From DATBHZ01 sp036557185 (GTDB taxonomy: Bacteria > Actinomycetota > Acidimicrobiia > IMCC26256 > JAENVU01): 37,820 nt of DNA. The stretch's first letter is position 1. Every line of letters starts with the position of its first letter. The stretch lies in contig DATBHZ010000042.1 in assembly GCA_036557185.1 (NCBI GenBank), positions 1 through 37,820 on the forward strand, in the 5' to 3' direction. Positions 14,344-22,965 of the stretch are shown one piece after another. The position numbers and the translations under genes were made by a program. The notes under the pieces were generated by a model that saw only the letters and a program-made list of their open reading frames with translations, did no database searches and had not been told where the DNA came from.

Positions 14344-15172
14344 GCTCCCCGAGGTCGAGGTCGTACGGCGCGACCTCGAACGTGAGGTGGTCGGCAAGAA
14401 GATCAAGTCGACGGAGGTGCACGGCATGCGCACCATCCGGAGATACCGCCAGAAGAAGCAGTTCACCAGCCTGCTCGACGGCCGCACGATCAAGGGCGTC
14501 GACCGGAAGGGCAAGTACATCCTGCTGCGTCTCGACGACGGTGAGGTGCTGATCGTCCACCTCGGGATGTCGGGGCAGCTCCTGCGCGCCAAGGGATCGC
14601 GCGAACCGGTCGCGAAGCACACGCACGTCGTCTTCACGTTCACGCAGGGTGGCCAGCTCCGGTTCATCGACCCTCGGACGTTCGGCGAGATGTTCGTGGC
14701 CGACGTCGACGGCATCGAGGAGGTCGACGAGCTGTCACACCTCGGCATCGACCCGCTAGAAACCGCGCTCAGCTGGGATCACTTCGGTGAGCTGGTCGCG
14801 CAGCGGCACACGAAGCTCAAGAGCGCGCTGATGGACCAGAAGTTCCTTGCGGGCATCGGCAACATCTACTCGGACGAGATCATGTTCAACGCGGGCCTGC
14901 GTTGGGATCGCCAGAGCGACGAGCTCTCGCCCGAAGAGGTCCGCCGCCTGTACCGCGCCGTCATCGAGACCCTGCAGGACGCGGTGAAGTTCCGCGGCTC
15001 GTCGCTCGCGGACGAACAGTACGTCGACCTCTTCGGCAAGAAGGGCGGCTACCAGGAGTTCCACAAGGTGTATGCACGAGAGGGCGAGGCGTGCCCGCGT
15101 TGTCGCGCAACGATCGCGAGGGTGAAGTTCGGCGGGCGCAGCACGTTCTACTGCCCCTCCTGCCAGGTGTGA
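14336..15172 (+). CDS. mutM: Formamidopyrimidine-DNA glycosylase
   Basis: Fpg/MutM removes oxidised purines such as 8-oxoguanine and nicks the site by beta/delta elimination. The 278-residue protein begins MPELPEVEVVRRDLE, giving the catalytic N-terminal proline (P2) and E3. It also has LIVHLGMSGQL, the helix-two-turn-helix KSALMDQKFLAGIGNIYSDE with the conserved lysine and asparagine, and the terminal zinc finger CPRC...CPSC. ATG 14336 is fixed because proline must be residue 2. The rnc-mutM-smc order is common in Actinobacteria. Confidence 0.96.
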   Translation: MPELPEVEVVRRDLEREVVGKKIKSTEVHGMRTIRRYRQKKQFTSLLDGRTIKGVDRKGKYILLRLDDGEVLIVHLGMSGQLLRAKGSREPVAKHTHVVFTFTQGGQLRFIDPRTFGEMFVADVDGIEEVDELSHLGIDPLETALSWDHFGELVAQRHTKLKSALMDQKFLAGIGNIYSDEIMFNAGLRWDRQSDELSPEEVRRLYRAVIETLQDAVKFRGSSLADEQYVDLFGKKGGYQEFHKVYAREGEACPRCRATIARVKFGGRSTFYCPSCQV

Positions 15173-15217
15173 GCTCCGCGAGTCCCAGCGGTCCGCAGCA
15201 GCGGTAACCAGGGTCGC

Positions 15218-15223
15218 TACGCT
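15218..15223 (+). promoter_or_regulatory. Candidate -10 box (TACGCT) upstream of smc
   Basis: TACGCT lies in the 96-bp gap between mutM and smc, about 45 bases before the smc GTG. GAGAGAGGGG (15249-15258) in the implied leader is a plausible ribosome-binding site. Confidence 0.4.
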
Positions 15224-15268
15224 CGATCTGCCTCCCGCAAGACGCGTGGGAGAGAGGGGATTCCCGGG

Positions 15269-18200
15269 GTGTTCCTGAAGTCGCTGACCCTACGGGGCTT
15301 CAAGTCGTTCGCCGACAAGACGGTCCTCGAATTCGAGCCGGGCGTCATGGTCGTCGTCGGGCCCAACGGCTCCGGGAAGTCGAACCTGGTCGACGCGGTC
15401 GCCTGGGTGCTGGGCGCCCAGGGGCCCCGCACGCTGCGCGGCGGAAAGATGGACGACGTCATCTTCGCGGGCACGCCCGATCGGCCCGCGCTGGGGCGCG
15501 CAGAGGTCGCGCTCACGATCGACAACGCGGCCGGGCTACTCCCGATCGAGTTCTCCGAGGTGACCATCACGCGGACGCTGTTCCGCAACGGTGACTCCGA
15601 GTACGCCATCAACAACGCGCCCTGCCGGTTGCTCGACATCCAGGAGCTGCTCTCCGACACGGGCATCGGGCGGCAACAGCACGTGATCGTGGGGCAGGGC
15701 CAGATCGACGCAGTGCTGAACGCACGCCCCGAAGACCGCCGGGCAGTGATCGAAGAGGCCGCCGGCATCCTGAAGTTCCGGAAGCGCAGGGAGAAGGCCG
15801 AACGGCGGCTCGAAGCGACCGAGGGCAACCTCCTGCGCCTCCACGACCTCCTGCGCGAGGTGAAACGCGGGCTCGGTCCGCTGCAACGGCAAGCAGACGC
15901 CGCGCGCCGGCATGACGGAGTGGTCGCCGAGCTGCGCGCGATCCGTCTCCACCTCGCCGGCCACGAGCTCGCCGGTCTTCAGGCCAAGGCAGAGCGCTTG
16001 CGCTATCTCGCGGGCGAGCTCGACACAACAGGGGCGCGGGTTCAGGCGCGGCTGCGCGAGCTCGATCGTCAGGTGCTCGAAGCCGAACAGGCGTTGAGCT
16101 CCGTCGGCCACGGCGACATCGCCGACGCCCTCGGGCGTGTCGAGTCGATGCGGGAGCGCGCCCGGGGCCTCCAGGCCCTGCTCGTCGAGAAGCGGCGGGG
16201 GCTCGAGCTCGAGCTCTCTGCTGCGGCCGACGAGGGCGTCGTCGAGACCCTCGTCGCGGACGCAGGCGCGTTGCGCAACGAGCTGGTGGCCGCGGAGCGC
16301 GAACAGGCGTCCATGAGCGCGCAACGGGCCGAGGTCGAGGACGCCGAGCGCGCCGTCGAGCACGCACGGCACGAGCTCGAAGCCGAATCGTCCGACAGCG
16401 CTGAAGCAGCGCAACTCGCACGCGCCGTCGTCGACGCGGAGGACCATGTCGTCGCCGCGGATGCAGCGTGGCGCGAAGCGGTGGCCACCGCGAGCCGCCG
16501 GTCCGCGCGCGCGGACGCCCTGGAGCAGTCGATGACGGCAGCGGTCTGGGACGCGGGGACCGACACCCTCGCGGAGCTCGACGGTGTCGCCGGCAAGCTG
16601 GTGGACCTCCTCGACATCGAGGGAGGTGCCGAGCTCGCGGTTTCGGCTGCGCTCGGCGACGCGCTTTCCGCGGTCGTCGTCGACGGCGACGATGCAGCGC
16701 GCGAGGCGTTCGAGCGACTCGCTACAGGGGACGCCAAGGCGGCATTGCTCGTGCTCGACAGACGCGACACGGCGGTCACGAGTGGCGCGACCCTCGCGCC
16801 GCTCGGCACGCGGGCGCTCGCATCCGCGGTCACTGCGCGCCGCAGTGGATTGCAAGCCGTCGTTGCACGATTGCTCGGTGGTGTCGTGCTGGCGAACGCG
16901 GACTCCTGGTCGGCCGCGCTGGACCTCGCCATCGAGAACCCGGATCTCACGGTGGTCACCCGGAGCGGCGACCGGTTCGGCGGCTCGCGCCCCTGGGCTC
17001 TCGCAGGCTCGGGTGGAACAGCCGTCACGCAGACGGAGGTCGACGCTGCGCGGGCCGAAGCGGAGCAGGCCGCCGAGGTGTGTGCCGCCGCGGAGGCAGG
17101 CTTGTTCGCGGCCCGGGATCAGCTGCGCGCTGCGAGGGAGCAGTCGCAAGCGGCGGACGACGCAGCTTCCCGCGCACGGGCAGAGCGTCACGCCGCGCTC
17201 CGCGCGCGCGAGCTCGCAGTCGCGTCGGTCCGCCGGGAGTTCGAGGTGCGCGCCGCGGCGAGCGCCGAGCGCGCAGCCGTGCTCCGCCAGCGCCTCACCC
17301 AGGTCGAGGAGCGGCTCGAGCGCGATCCCGAGGCGAAGGAGGCGGCGGAGCGGTACCGAGCAGAGGTCGCGGGGAGAGACGGCGCCTATGCGGCGATCGA
17401 GTCCCGTCTGGCGGGGCAGCTCGCGCGCATCGAGGACGCGCTCACCTGGCTGCGCGAGGCGCGCAGAGAGCAGTCCGAGCGCGCGAGCGCCGCGGGCGAC
17501 CGGCTCGACACGTTGCGCCGGGAGCGCTCCGACCTCGAGCGGGAGCTTGCGGGCGTGCGCGAGCGGCAGCAACGCAGGGAGATCGACGATGCCGAGAACC
17601 GCGTGCGGCTCGAGGCTTCGGTCGAGCGTGTGCGCACCGACTTCGACTGCGAGCCCGCAGCCGCTCTCGACGCACCCGCTCCGGAGGTCGAGGAGGGCAC
17701 GACCCTCGCCGGACGCGCTCGGGATCTCGATCGCGAGCTGCGCATGATGGGCCCGATCAACCCGCTCGCGCTGGAGGAGTACGACCAGCTGCAGGAGCGG
17801 CACACCTTCCTGACCCAACAGCTCGACGACGTGAAGAACAGCCGACGCGAGCTGCAACGGGTCATCCGTGCGGTCGACAAGGAGATCATCGCCGTGTTCG
17901 GCGCCGCGTTTGCCGACGTGGAGGAGAACTTCACCCAGCTCTTCACGACGCTGTTCCCCGGCGGGGCGGGGCGGATCTACCTCACCGATCCGGAAGACCT
18001 CTTGAACACGGGCATCGAGATGGAGGCCCGCCCATCCGGCAAGAACACCCGGCGCCTCTCGCTCCTCTCGGGTGGTGAACGGTCATTGACGGCAATGGCG
18101 TTCCTGTTCGCTGTCTTCCGTGCGCGCCCGTCGCCCTTCTATCTCCTCGACGAGGTCGAGGCGGCGCTCGACGACGTCAACCTCCACCGGTTCCTGGACC

Positions 18201-18358
18201 TCGTGCACGAGTTCCGCGACGAGGCACAGCTCGTGATCGTCTCGCACCAGAAGCGAACGATGGAGGCCGGCGACTGCCTCTACGGTGTGTCCATGCCACC
18301 TGGCGGCTCGAGCCGTGTCGTGAGTCAGAGGATGCGCGGCGAGATCGTGCTGCACTGA
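15269..18358 (+). CDS. smc: Chromosome segregation protein SMC (short-armed)
   Basis: SMC is the condensin ATPase that folds and segregates chromosomes with ScpA/ScpB. The 1029-residue protein has the N-terminal head with Walker A GPNGSGKSN (residues 31-39), a coiled-coil arm from about 165 to 430, a hinge at about 430-580 (LVDLLDIEGGAELAVSAALG onward), a return arm at about 590-830, and the C-terminal head with LLSGGERSLTA (from about 932) and Walker B FYLLDE (957-962), then ALDDVN and a VSHQKRTM switch. Typical bacterial SMC is about 1170-1200 residues, so both arms appear shorter by roughly 70 residues each, with heads and hinge intact. GTG 15269 begins the conserved FLKSLTLRGFKSFAD. Confidence 0.95.
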   Translation: MFLKSLTLRGFKSFADKTVLEFEPGVMVVVGPNGSGKSNLVDAVAWVLGAQGPRTLRGGKMDDVIFAGTPDRPALGRAEVALTIDNAAGLLPIEFSEVTITRTLFRNGDSEYAINNAPCRLLDIQELLSDTGIGRQQHVIVGQGQIDAVLNARPEDRRAVIEEAAGILKFRKRREKAERRLEATEGNLLRLHDLLREVKRGLGPLQRQADAARRHDGVVAELRAIRLHLAGHELAGLQAKAERLRYLAGELDTTGARVQARLRELDRQVLEAEQALSSVGHGDIADALGRVESMRERARGLQALLVEKRRGLELELSAAADEGVVETLVADAGALRNELVAAEREQASMSAQRAEVEDAERAVEHARHELEAESSDSAEAAQLARAVVDAEDHVVAADAAWREAVATASRRSARADALEQSMTAAVWDAGTDTLAELDGVAGKLVDLLDIEGGAELAVSAALGDALSAVVVDGDDAAREAFERLATGDAKAALLVLDRRDTAVTSGATLAPLGTRALASAVTARRSGLQAVVARLLGGVVLANADSWSAALDLAIENPDLTVVTRSGDRFGGSRPWALAGSGGTAVTQTEVDAARAEAEQAAEVCAAAEAGLFAARDQLRAAREQSQAADDAASRARAERHAALRARELAVASVRREFEVRAAASAERAAVLRQRLTQVEERLERDPEAKEAAERYRAEVAGRDGAYAAIESRLAGQLARIEDALTWLREARREQSERASAAGDRLDTLRRERSDLERELAGVRERQQRREIDDAENRVRLEASVERVRTDFDCEPAAALDAPAPEVEEGTTLAGRARDLDRELRMMGPINPLALEEYDQLQERHTFLTQQLDDVKNSRRELQRVIRAVDKEIIAVFGAAFADVEENFTQLFTTLFPGGAGRIYLTDPEDLLNTGIEMEARPSGKNTRRLSLLSGGERSLTAMAFLFAVFRARPSPFYLLDEVEAALDDVNLHRFLDLVHEFRDEAQLVIVSHQKRTMEAGDCLYGVSMPPGGSSRVVSQRMRGEIVLH

Positions 18359-18370
18359 GGCAGGCTGAAC

Positions 18371-19390
18371 ATGCTGCCGCTCGCCGGCACACCCAGCCCA
18401 TCGACGCTCGAGAAGATCGCCGCGTGCGGTCCGGCCGGCAAGCAGGCCTGGCTCTGCTCGACGGTGTACGACATCACGGGCAGCAAGGGCGCGGCGGACT
18501 TCGCCGACAACATCGCCGACGTGGTCGATGTCGTGATCATCCTGCTCGTCGCGTGGCTCCTCGTTCGGGTGGCGCGCTTCGTCATCCGTCGCATGGTCAA
18601 GCGCCTGACTCGAGACGAAACCGGCAACCGGATCGACAAGCTTCGCAACCGCACCGGGCTCTCCCTCCTCGACACCTCACCGGTCCCCAATGTGCGGCGT
18701 GCGCTGCGCGCGGAGACGATCGGGCTCGTGCTGCGCAGCGTGGTCTCGGTGGCGATCTGGGCGACCGCGCTGGTCATGGCGCTCGACCGGATCGGCGTGA
18801 ACCTCGCAGCGATCGGGCTCGGCGTGGGTATCGTCGGCGTTGCGATCGGCTTCGGGTCACAGTCGCTGGTGCGCGACTTCCTCTCCGGACTGTTCATGCT
18901 CATCGAGGACCAGTATGGCGTCGGCGACGTCGTCGACCTGGGCGCCGCGTCGGGCACGGTCGAGGGGGTGAGCTTGCGCACGACCCGGCTGCGGGACGTC
19001 GACGGTGTCGTCTGGCATGTCCCGAACGGAGAGATCCGCCGCGTCGGCAACAAGAGCCAACAGTGGGCTCGTGCACTGCTCGACATCGCCGTCGGGTACG
19101 ACACGGATGTCGACGAGGCCGAGCGCCTGATCCAGAAGGCTGCGGACGAGGTCTGGCGCGATCCCGCCTACGGGCGGGTGATCCTCGGCGAGCCCGAGGT
19201 CTGGGGAGTCGAGGACGTGACGCCCGACCGCATGACCATCCGCGTCGTCGTGAAGACACGGCCTCTCGAGCATGCACGCGTGCAGCGCGAGCTGCGCGCA
19301 CGGATCAAGCGGGAGCTCGACGGCGCGGGCATCCGACCGGGACCGGACCCGGCGCTCGGCGAGAACGGTCCGGCGGACGCGGCTCGGTAG
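18371..19390 (+). CDS. Small-conductance mechanosensitive channel, MscS family
   Basis: MscS-type channels open under membrane tension to release solutes in hypo-osmotic shock. The 339-residue protein has an N-terminal hydrophobic helix (VVDVVIILLVAWLLVRVARF), a second at about residues 115-140 (VLRSVVSVAIWATALVMALD), and the pore helix/Sm-like region LAAIGLGVGIVGVAIGFGSQ, SLVRDFLSGLFMLIEDQYGV, then GDVV. The cytoplasmic part contains VVWHVPNGEIRRVGNKSQ. It has three predicted membrane segments, like YkuT/MscS. The first ~40 residues include two cysteines and an unusual extracytoplasmic segment. It starts 12 bp after smc, so it is probably co-transcribed; ftsY follows 13 bp after its stop. 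Confidence 0.9.
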   Translation: MLPLAGTPSPSTLEKIAACGPAGKQAWLCSTVYDITGSKGAADFADNIADVVDVVIILLVAWLLVRVARFVIRRMVKRLTRDETGNRIDKLRNRTGLSLLDTSPVPNVRRALRAETIGLVLRSVVSVAIWATALVMALDRIGVNLAAIGLGVGIVGVAIGFGSQSLVRDFLSGLFMLIEDQYGVGDVVDLGAASGTVEGVSLRTTRLRDVDGVVWHVPNGEIRRVGNKSQQWARALLDIAVGYDTDVDEAERLIQKAADEVWRDPAYGRVILGEPEVWGVEDVTPDRMTIRVVVKTRPLEHARVQRELRARIKRELDGAGIRPGPDPALGENGPADAAR

Positions 19391-19403
19391 CATCCTCGAC
19401 CTC

Positions 19404-20564
19404 ATGACAACGCTCGTCATCGTCATCATCGCCGCGGTCGTGCTCATCGGCGCGGGGGTCACCTTGCTGGTGCGGCGCGCTCGCGGCGGCGGCGACGTCA
19501 TTGCACCATCGCACGAGCCGGCCGGCGGCGCTGCAACGACCATCGCGCCGCCACCACCACCATCCGAGGTTGTCGCGCCGGCCCCCGAGGCTCCGCCCGT
19601 CGAGGAAGCGCCGGTCCAGGAAGCGCCGGTCGAGGAGCTCGAGCCCGTCGAGGCGCCACCGGCCGTCCGGCCGCGTCTGCGTGACCGGCTCGGCAAGACA
19701 CGCGCCTCCCTCGGGTCCGCCCTCGCCGCGGTGACGCGGCGGGGATCCGTCGACGAGGAGACCTGGGAGGAGCTCGAAGACGCGCTGATCCTCGCCGACG
19801 TCGGGGTGCCGACGACGACCCGCATCCTCACCGACGTGCGCGAGCGCGCTCGTGCGGCGCGCGTGAGCGACCCGTCGGAAGTCGTGGAGCTTCTGCGTGG
19901 TGAGCTGCAAACCGTGCTCGATGCGACGAACCGCGAGCTCTCGGTCACACCCGGCGAGGTCAACGTGTGGATGTTCGTGGGCGTCAACGGTGTCGGAAAG
20001 ACGACGACGATCGCCAAGCTCGCGCAACGCGAGTCCGAGGACGGCCGCTCGATCGTCCTCGCAGCGGCCGACACGTTCCGTGCCGCCGCAGCCGAGCAGC
20101 TCGGCACGTGGGCCGATCGGGTGGGTGCGGATCTCGTGCGCGGGCAGGAAGGCGCCGACCCCGGGTCGGTGGTGTTCGACGCGATGAGCGCCGCCTCCAA
20201 CCGTCGTGCGGATCTCGTCCTGGTCGACACCGCCGGCAGGCTCCACACGAAGGTGAACCTGATGGAGGAGCTCAAGAAGCTCCGTCGGATCGTCGAGCGC
20301 ACGCCCGGCGCGTTGAAAGAGGTGCTGCTCGTGGTCGACGCCTCGACCGGCCAGAACGGGCTGACGCAAGCGCGTCAGTTCGCGGAGGCCGTCGACGTGA
20401 CCGGTGTGGTGCTCACGAAGCTCGACGGCACCGCGAAGGGCGGCATCGTGCTCGCGATCCAATCGGAGCTCGGCATCCCCGTGAAGGTCGTCGGGGTGGG
20501 GGAGGGAGCAGAAGATCTCGTCCCGTTCGAGCCGGTGGAGTTCGTCGACGCGATCCTCGGCTGA
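19404..20564 (+). CDS. ftsY: Signal recognition particle receptor FtsY
   Basis: FtsY is the membrane-bound GTPase that receives SRP-ribosome complexes. The 386-residue protein begins with a membrane helix (TTLVIVIIAAVVLIGAGVTL then LVRRARGG), as in other actinobacterial FtsY, followed by a Pro/Glu-rich linker (residues 40-85) and the NG domain. G1 is GVNGVGKTTTIAKL, G3 is DTAGRLHTK, G4 is TKLDGTAKGG, with AADTFRAAAAEQL in between. ATG 19404 is set by the anchor helix; a TAGCAT box ten bases upstream suggests a very short leader. It converges with the esterase gene. Confidence 0.96.
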   Translation: MTTLVIVIIAAVVLIGAGVTLLVRRARGGGDVIAPSHEPAGGAATTIAPPPPPSEVVAPAPEAPPVEEAPVQEAPVEELEPVEAPPAVRPRLRDRLGKTRASLGSALAAVTRRGSVDEETWEELEDALILADVGVPTTTRILTDVRERARAARVSDPSEVVELLRGELQTVLDATNRELSVTPGEVNVWMFVGVNGVGKTTTIAKLAQRESEDGRSIVLAAADTFRAAAAEQLGTWADRVGADLVRGQEGADPGSVVFDAMSAASNRRADLVLVDTAGRLHTKVNLMEELKKLRRIVERTPGALKEVLLVVDASTGQNGLTQARQFAEAVDVTGVVLTKLDGTAKGGIVLAIQSELGIPVKVVGVGEGAEDLVPFEPVEFVDAILG

Positions 20565-20585
20565 GCCCGCGCGCACGCGCTCAGC
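20560..20585. terminator. Bidirectional hairpin between ftsY and esterase gene
   Basis: GCTGAGC (20560-20566) pairs with GCTCAGC (20579-20585) around a 12-base GC-rich loop. The stem includes both stop codons, TGA of ftsY and the reverse TGA (20581-20583) of the esterase gene. There is no T-tract, as is frequent in Actinobacteria. Confidence 0.45.
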
Positions 20586-21474
20586 TCGCTGCGTGCGCCA
20601 GATCCATCTGCTGGTAGAGGAAGTACGCCGTCTGCTGCTTGAACACCGCGTTCCATTGCACGTACGGCACGTGGCCGGCATTGAGGAGGGTCTCGAGCTC
20701 CGCGGTCACGCCCGCAGCCTGCGCCGCCTGGACCATGTCGGTCGCCCACGCGTACGGAACGACGTCGTCGGCGGTGCCGTGGAACTCGAGGATGGGCGCG
20801 TCCCCCGGCCCTGCCAGCGCCGCGGTGGTCCCGATCGGGAGGCCGCCGGAGATGCCGACTGCCGCATCCGCGTTGGACGCTGGTCCCGGGTTGCCACTGC
20901 TGCCGACGTTCTCGCTGAACAGCGCGACGAGGTCGGAGACGATCGCGCCCGCGGAGGCTCCGGCGATCGCGATTCGGTCCGGGTCGATGCGGTAGTCCGC
21001 CGCGTGGAGCCGGAGGAACCTGATCGCGGCCTCGGCGTCCTGCTGCGCGCCGAGCGAGGCGGTGTTGCAGCCCGGCGGCGGCGTGTCGTTCCCGCCGCAG
21101 CCGGGCGGCGCCAGCAGCCGGTAGTCGAGGGAGACGGCCACGTAGCCGCGCTCGGCGGAGTCCGTCGCGAGATCGACGATGTACCCGTCGCTCTTGCTGC
21201 CGCCGCTGAAGCTTCCACCGTGGATCCAGATGATGGCAGGACGCGCGGCCACGTTGTCGCCCGCGGGCTGGTAGAGGTCGAGGCGCAGGTCGACCGGGTT
21301 CCCGTTGTTGTCGGGCGCGCTGCCGTAAGAGATGTCCGCGGTCTTGGTGACGTTCGTGAAGACCTGGTCGAGGTACCGCTGCGGCGTCGGGACATCCGGT
21401 CGAGCGAGGAAGGGGCCGCACGCGGTGAGCGCGACGACGGCGACGGCCAATGTCACGATGTTGCGAATCCGCAT
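20581..21474 (-). CDS. Lipoprotein carboxylesterase/lipase (alpha/beta hydrolase, HSL-like)
   Basis: The 297-residue protein has a lipoprotein signal (IRNIVTLAVAVVALTAC, lipidated cysteine at residue 19). It also carries the HGG oxyanion motif (IIWIHGGSFSGGSKSDGY), the nucleophile elbow GASAGA, a catalytic aspartate in FHGTADDVVP and a histidine in NAGHVPY. This fits the hormone-sensitive-lipase/carboxylesterase group anchored on the outer face of the membrane; the ester substrate is unknown. A Cys-rich loop (PPGCGGNDTPPPGC) between strands may form a disulphide. It is on the opposite strand between ftsY and ffh and shares the terminator hairpin with ftsY. Confidence 0.87.
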   Translation of the reverse strand: MRIRNIVTLAVAVVALTACGPFLARPDVPTPQRYLDQVFTNVTKTADISYGSAPDNNGNPVDLRLDLYQPAGDNVAARPAIIWIHGGSFSGGSKSDGYIVDLATDSAERGYVAVSLDYRLLAPPGCGGNDTPPPGCNTASLGAQQDAEAAIRFLRLHAADYRIDPDRIAIAGASAGAIVSDLVALFSENVGSSGNPGPASNADAAVGISGGLPIGTTAALAGPGDAPILEFHGTADDVVPYAWATDMVQAAQAAGVTAELETLLNAGHVPYVQWNAVFKQQTAYFLYQQMDLAHAAS

Positions 21475-21549
21475 CTCGTTGCCCCCGGTGCCGAGCAGCG
21501 CGTCCGGCGGCTCACGCTAGTCGTCGCGTTCATCCGCGAGCCCGACGGG

Positions 21550-21555
21550 TAGCCT
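21550..21555 (+). promoter_or_regulatory. Candidate -10 box (TAGCCT) for leaderless ffh transcript
   Basis: TAGCCT ends 7 bases before ATG 21563, the spacing seen for leaderless mRNAs. No ribosome-binding site is present between them. Confidence 0.45.
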
Positions 21556-21562
21556 CGATTCG

Positions 21563-22897
21563 ATGTTCGATTCCCTGTCCGATCGCTTCGACGGCATCTT
21601 CTCGCGCCTCCGCAGCCGCGGAAAGCTCACCGACAAGGACATCGACGACGTCGCCCGCGAGATCCGGCTGGCGCTGCTCGAGGCCGATGTCAACCTCGTC
21701 GTCGTCCGGGAGTTCATCGCGCGCGTCAAGGAGCGGGCCAAGGGCGCGGAGGTGCATCAGAGCCTCAGCCCGGCGCAGCAGGTCATCAAGATCGTGCACG
21801 AGGAGCTCGTCACGACCCTCGGTGGTGTGAGCGGCAAGCTCGCGATGAGCCCCAAACCGCCGACGGTCGTGATGCTCGCAGGGCTGCAGGGCTCCGGGAA
21901 GACGACGGCCGCCGCCAAGCTCTCGCGCCACCTCAAGGGGCAGGGTCTCCAGGTGCTGTTGGTCGCGGCCGACCTCCAGCGTCCGGCGGCCGTCGAGCAG
22001 CTGCGCGTGCTCGGCAGCCGTCTCGATCTCCCGGTGTGGAGTGCGGCAGAAGATGCGCCCCAGGATCCGGTCGAGGTCGCGCGCACCTCGCTCGACGAAG
22101 CTGCACGTCTCGGCAAGAACCTCGTGATCATCGACACGGCCGGCCGTCTGCAGATCGACGTCGAGCTGATGCTCGAGCTCCGGCAGATCCGCGACGCCGT
22201 GCACCCCACCGACACGCTGCTCGTCGTCGACTCGATGACCGGGCAGGAGGCCGTCAACGTAGCGAGCGCGTTCGAGGAGTCGGTTGGTCTCGACGGCGTG
22301 GTGCTCACGAAGATCGACGGGGACGCTCGCGGTGGCGCGGCGCTCTCGGTGAAGGAGGTCGTGGGGAAGCCGATCCTGTTCGTGAGCAACGGCGAGAAGC
22401 TCGCCGACTTCGAGCCGTTCCACCCCGACCGTATGGCGAGCCGCATCCTCGGCATGGGGGATGTGCTGACGCTGATCGAGAAGGCGGAGGCCGCGTTCGA
22501 CGCCGACGAGGCCGCGGCCGCCGAGCAGAAGCTTCGGCAGGGCACCTTCACGCTCGAGGACTTCCTCGACCAGATGCGACAGGTCCGCAAGATGGGCCCG
22601 GTCGGCAACCTCATGAAGATGATGCCCGGCATGCCGAAGGAGCTGCGCAACCAGGAGGTCGACGAGGGCGAGCTCGCCAAGGTCGAGGCGATCATCTGCT
22701 CGATGACGCTGGAGGAGCGTCGCAACCCGGCGCTGATCAACGGCTCGCGCCGGCTCCGTGTCGCCCAGGGAAGCGGTACGACGACCTCGGATGTCAACGC
22801 GCTCCTGAAGCAGTTCAAGGCCGTCCAGCAGATGATGAAGTCGATGACGCAGGGCAAGCGGCCGAAGCTGCCCATCGGGGGTCTTCCCGGGCTCTGA
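21563..22897 (+). CDS. ffh: Signal recognition particle protein Ffh
   Basis: Ffh is the SRP GTPase that binds signal peptides and 4.5S RNA and docks with FtsY, encoded 1 kb upstream. The 444-residue protein has the N domain (MFDSLSDRFDGIFSRLRSRG), G1 GLQGSGKTTAAAKL, AADLQRPAAVEQL, G3 DTAGRLQID, G4 TKIDGDARGG, and the M domain beginning GTFTLEDFLDQMRQVRKMGP, with the RNA-binding region MTLEERRNPALINGSRRLRV and a methionine-rich end (QQMMKSMTQG). The length is ordinary (E. coli 453). The start is ATG 21563, with leaderless spacing to TAGCCT. Confidence 0.97.
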   Translation: MFDSLSDRFDGIFSRLRSRGKLTDKDIDDVAREIRLALLEADVNLVVVREFIARVKERAKGAEVHQSLSPAQQVIKIVHEELVTTLGGVSGKLAMSPKPPTVVMLAGLQGSGKTTAAAKLSRHLKGQGLQVLLVAADLQRPAAVEQLRVLGSRLDLPVWSAAEDAPQDPVEVARTSLDEAARLGKNLVIIDTAGRLQIDVELMLELRQIRDAVHPTDTLLVVDSMTGQEAVNVASAFEESVGLDGVVLTKIDGDARGGAALSVKEVVGKPILFVSNGEKLADFEPFHPDRMASRILGMGDVLTLIEKAEAAFDADEAAAAEQKLRQGTFTLEDFLDQMRQVRKMGPVGNLMKMMPGMPKELRNQEVDEGELAKVEAIICSMTLEERRNPALINGSRRLRVAQGSGTTTSDVNALLKQFKAVQQMMKSMTQGKRPKLPIGGLPGL

Positions 22898-22915
22898 GAG
22901 GTGCTCCGAGCCCGG
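22887..22915 (+). terminator. Hairpin overlapping ffh stop codon
   Basis: CCGGGCTC (22887-22894) and GAGCCCGG (22908-22915) form a perfect 8-bp stem with a 13-base loop; the ffh TGA is the first part of the loop. There is no T-run. It may terminate or attenuate transcription between ffh and rpsP, since a -10-like TAACCT (22923-22928) follows at once. Confidence 0.45.
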
Positions 22916-22922
22916 CGACCTG

Positions 22923-22928
22923 TAACCT
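22923..22928 (+). promoter_or_regulatory. Candidate -10 box (TAACCT) of the rpsP operon
   Basis: TGTAACCT lies directly after the ffh hairpin and about 37 bases before the rpsP GTG. It would head the rpsP-khpA-rimM-trmD operon. The GAGAGGACC sequence (22949-22957) downstream is a good ribosome-binding site. Confidence 0.4.
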
Positions 22929-22965
22929 GGTGCGTTCGCATCAACGTCGAGAGGACCTGTTCGTC

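Noticed and set aside
15536..17857. Very long open frames opposite smc
   Set aside because: They are antisense shadows caused by high GC at third codon positions; they contain no domain, and the smc frame has all expected motifs.
22898..22965. A 4.5S RNA gene near ffh
   Set aside because: The gap is 68 bp and lacks the GGAA-tetraloop hairpin of SRP RNA; it is explained by a terminator-like stem, a -10 box and the rpsP ribosome site.
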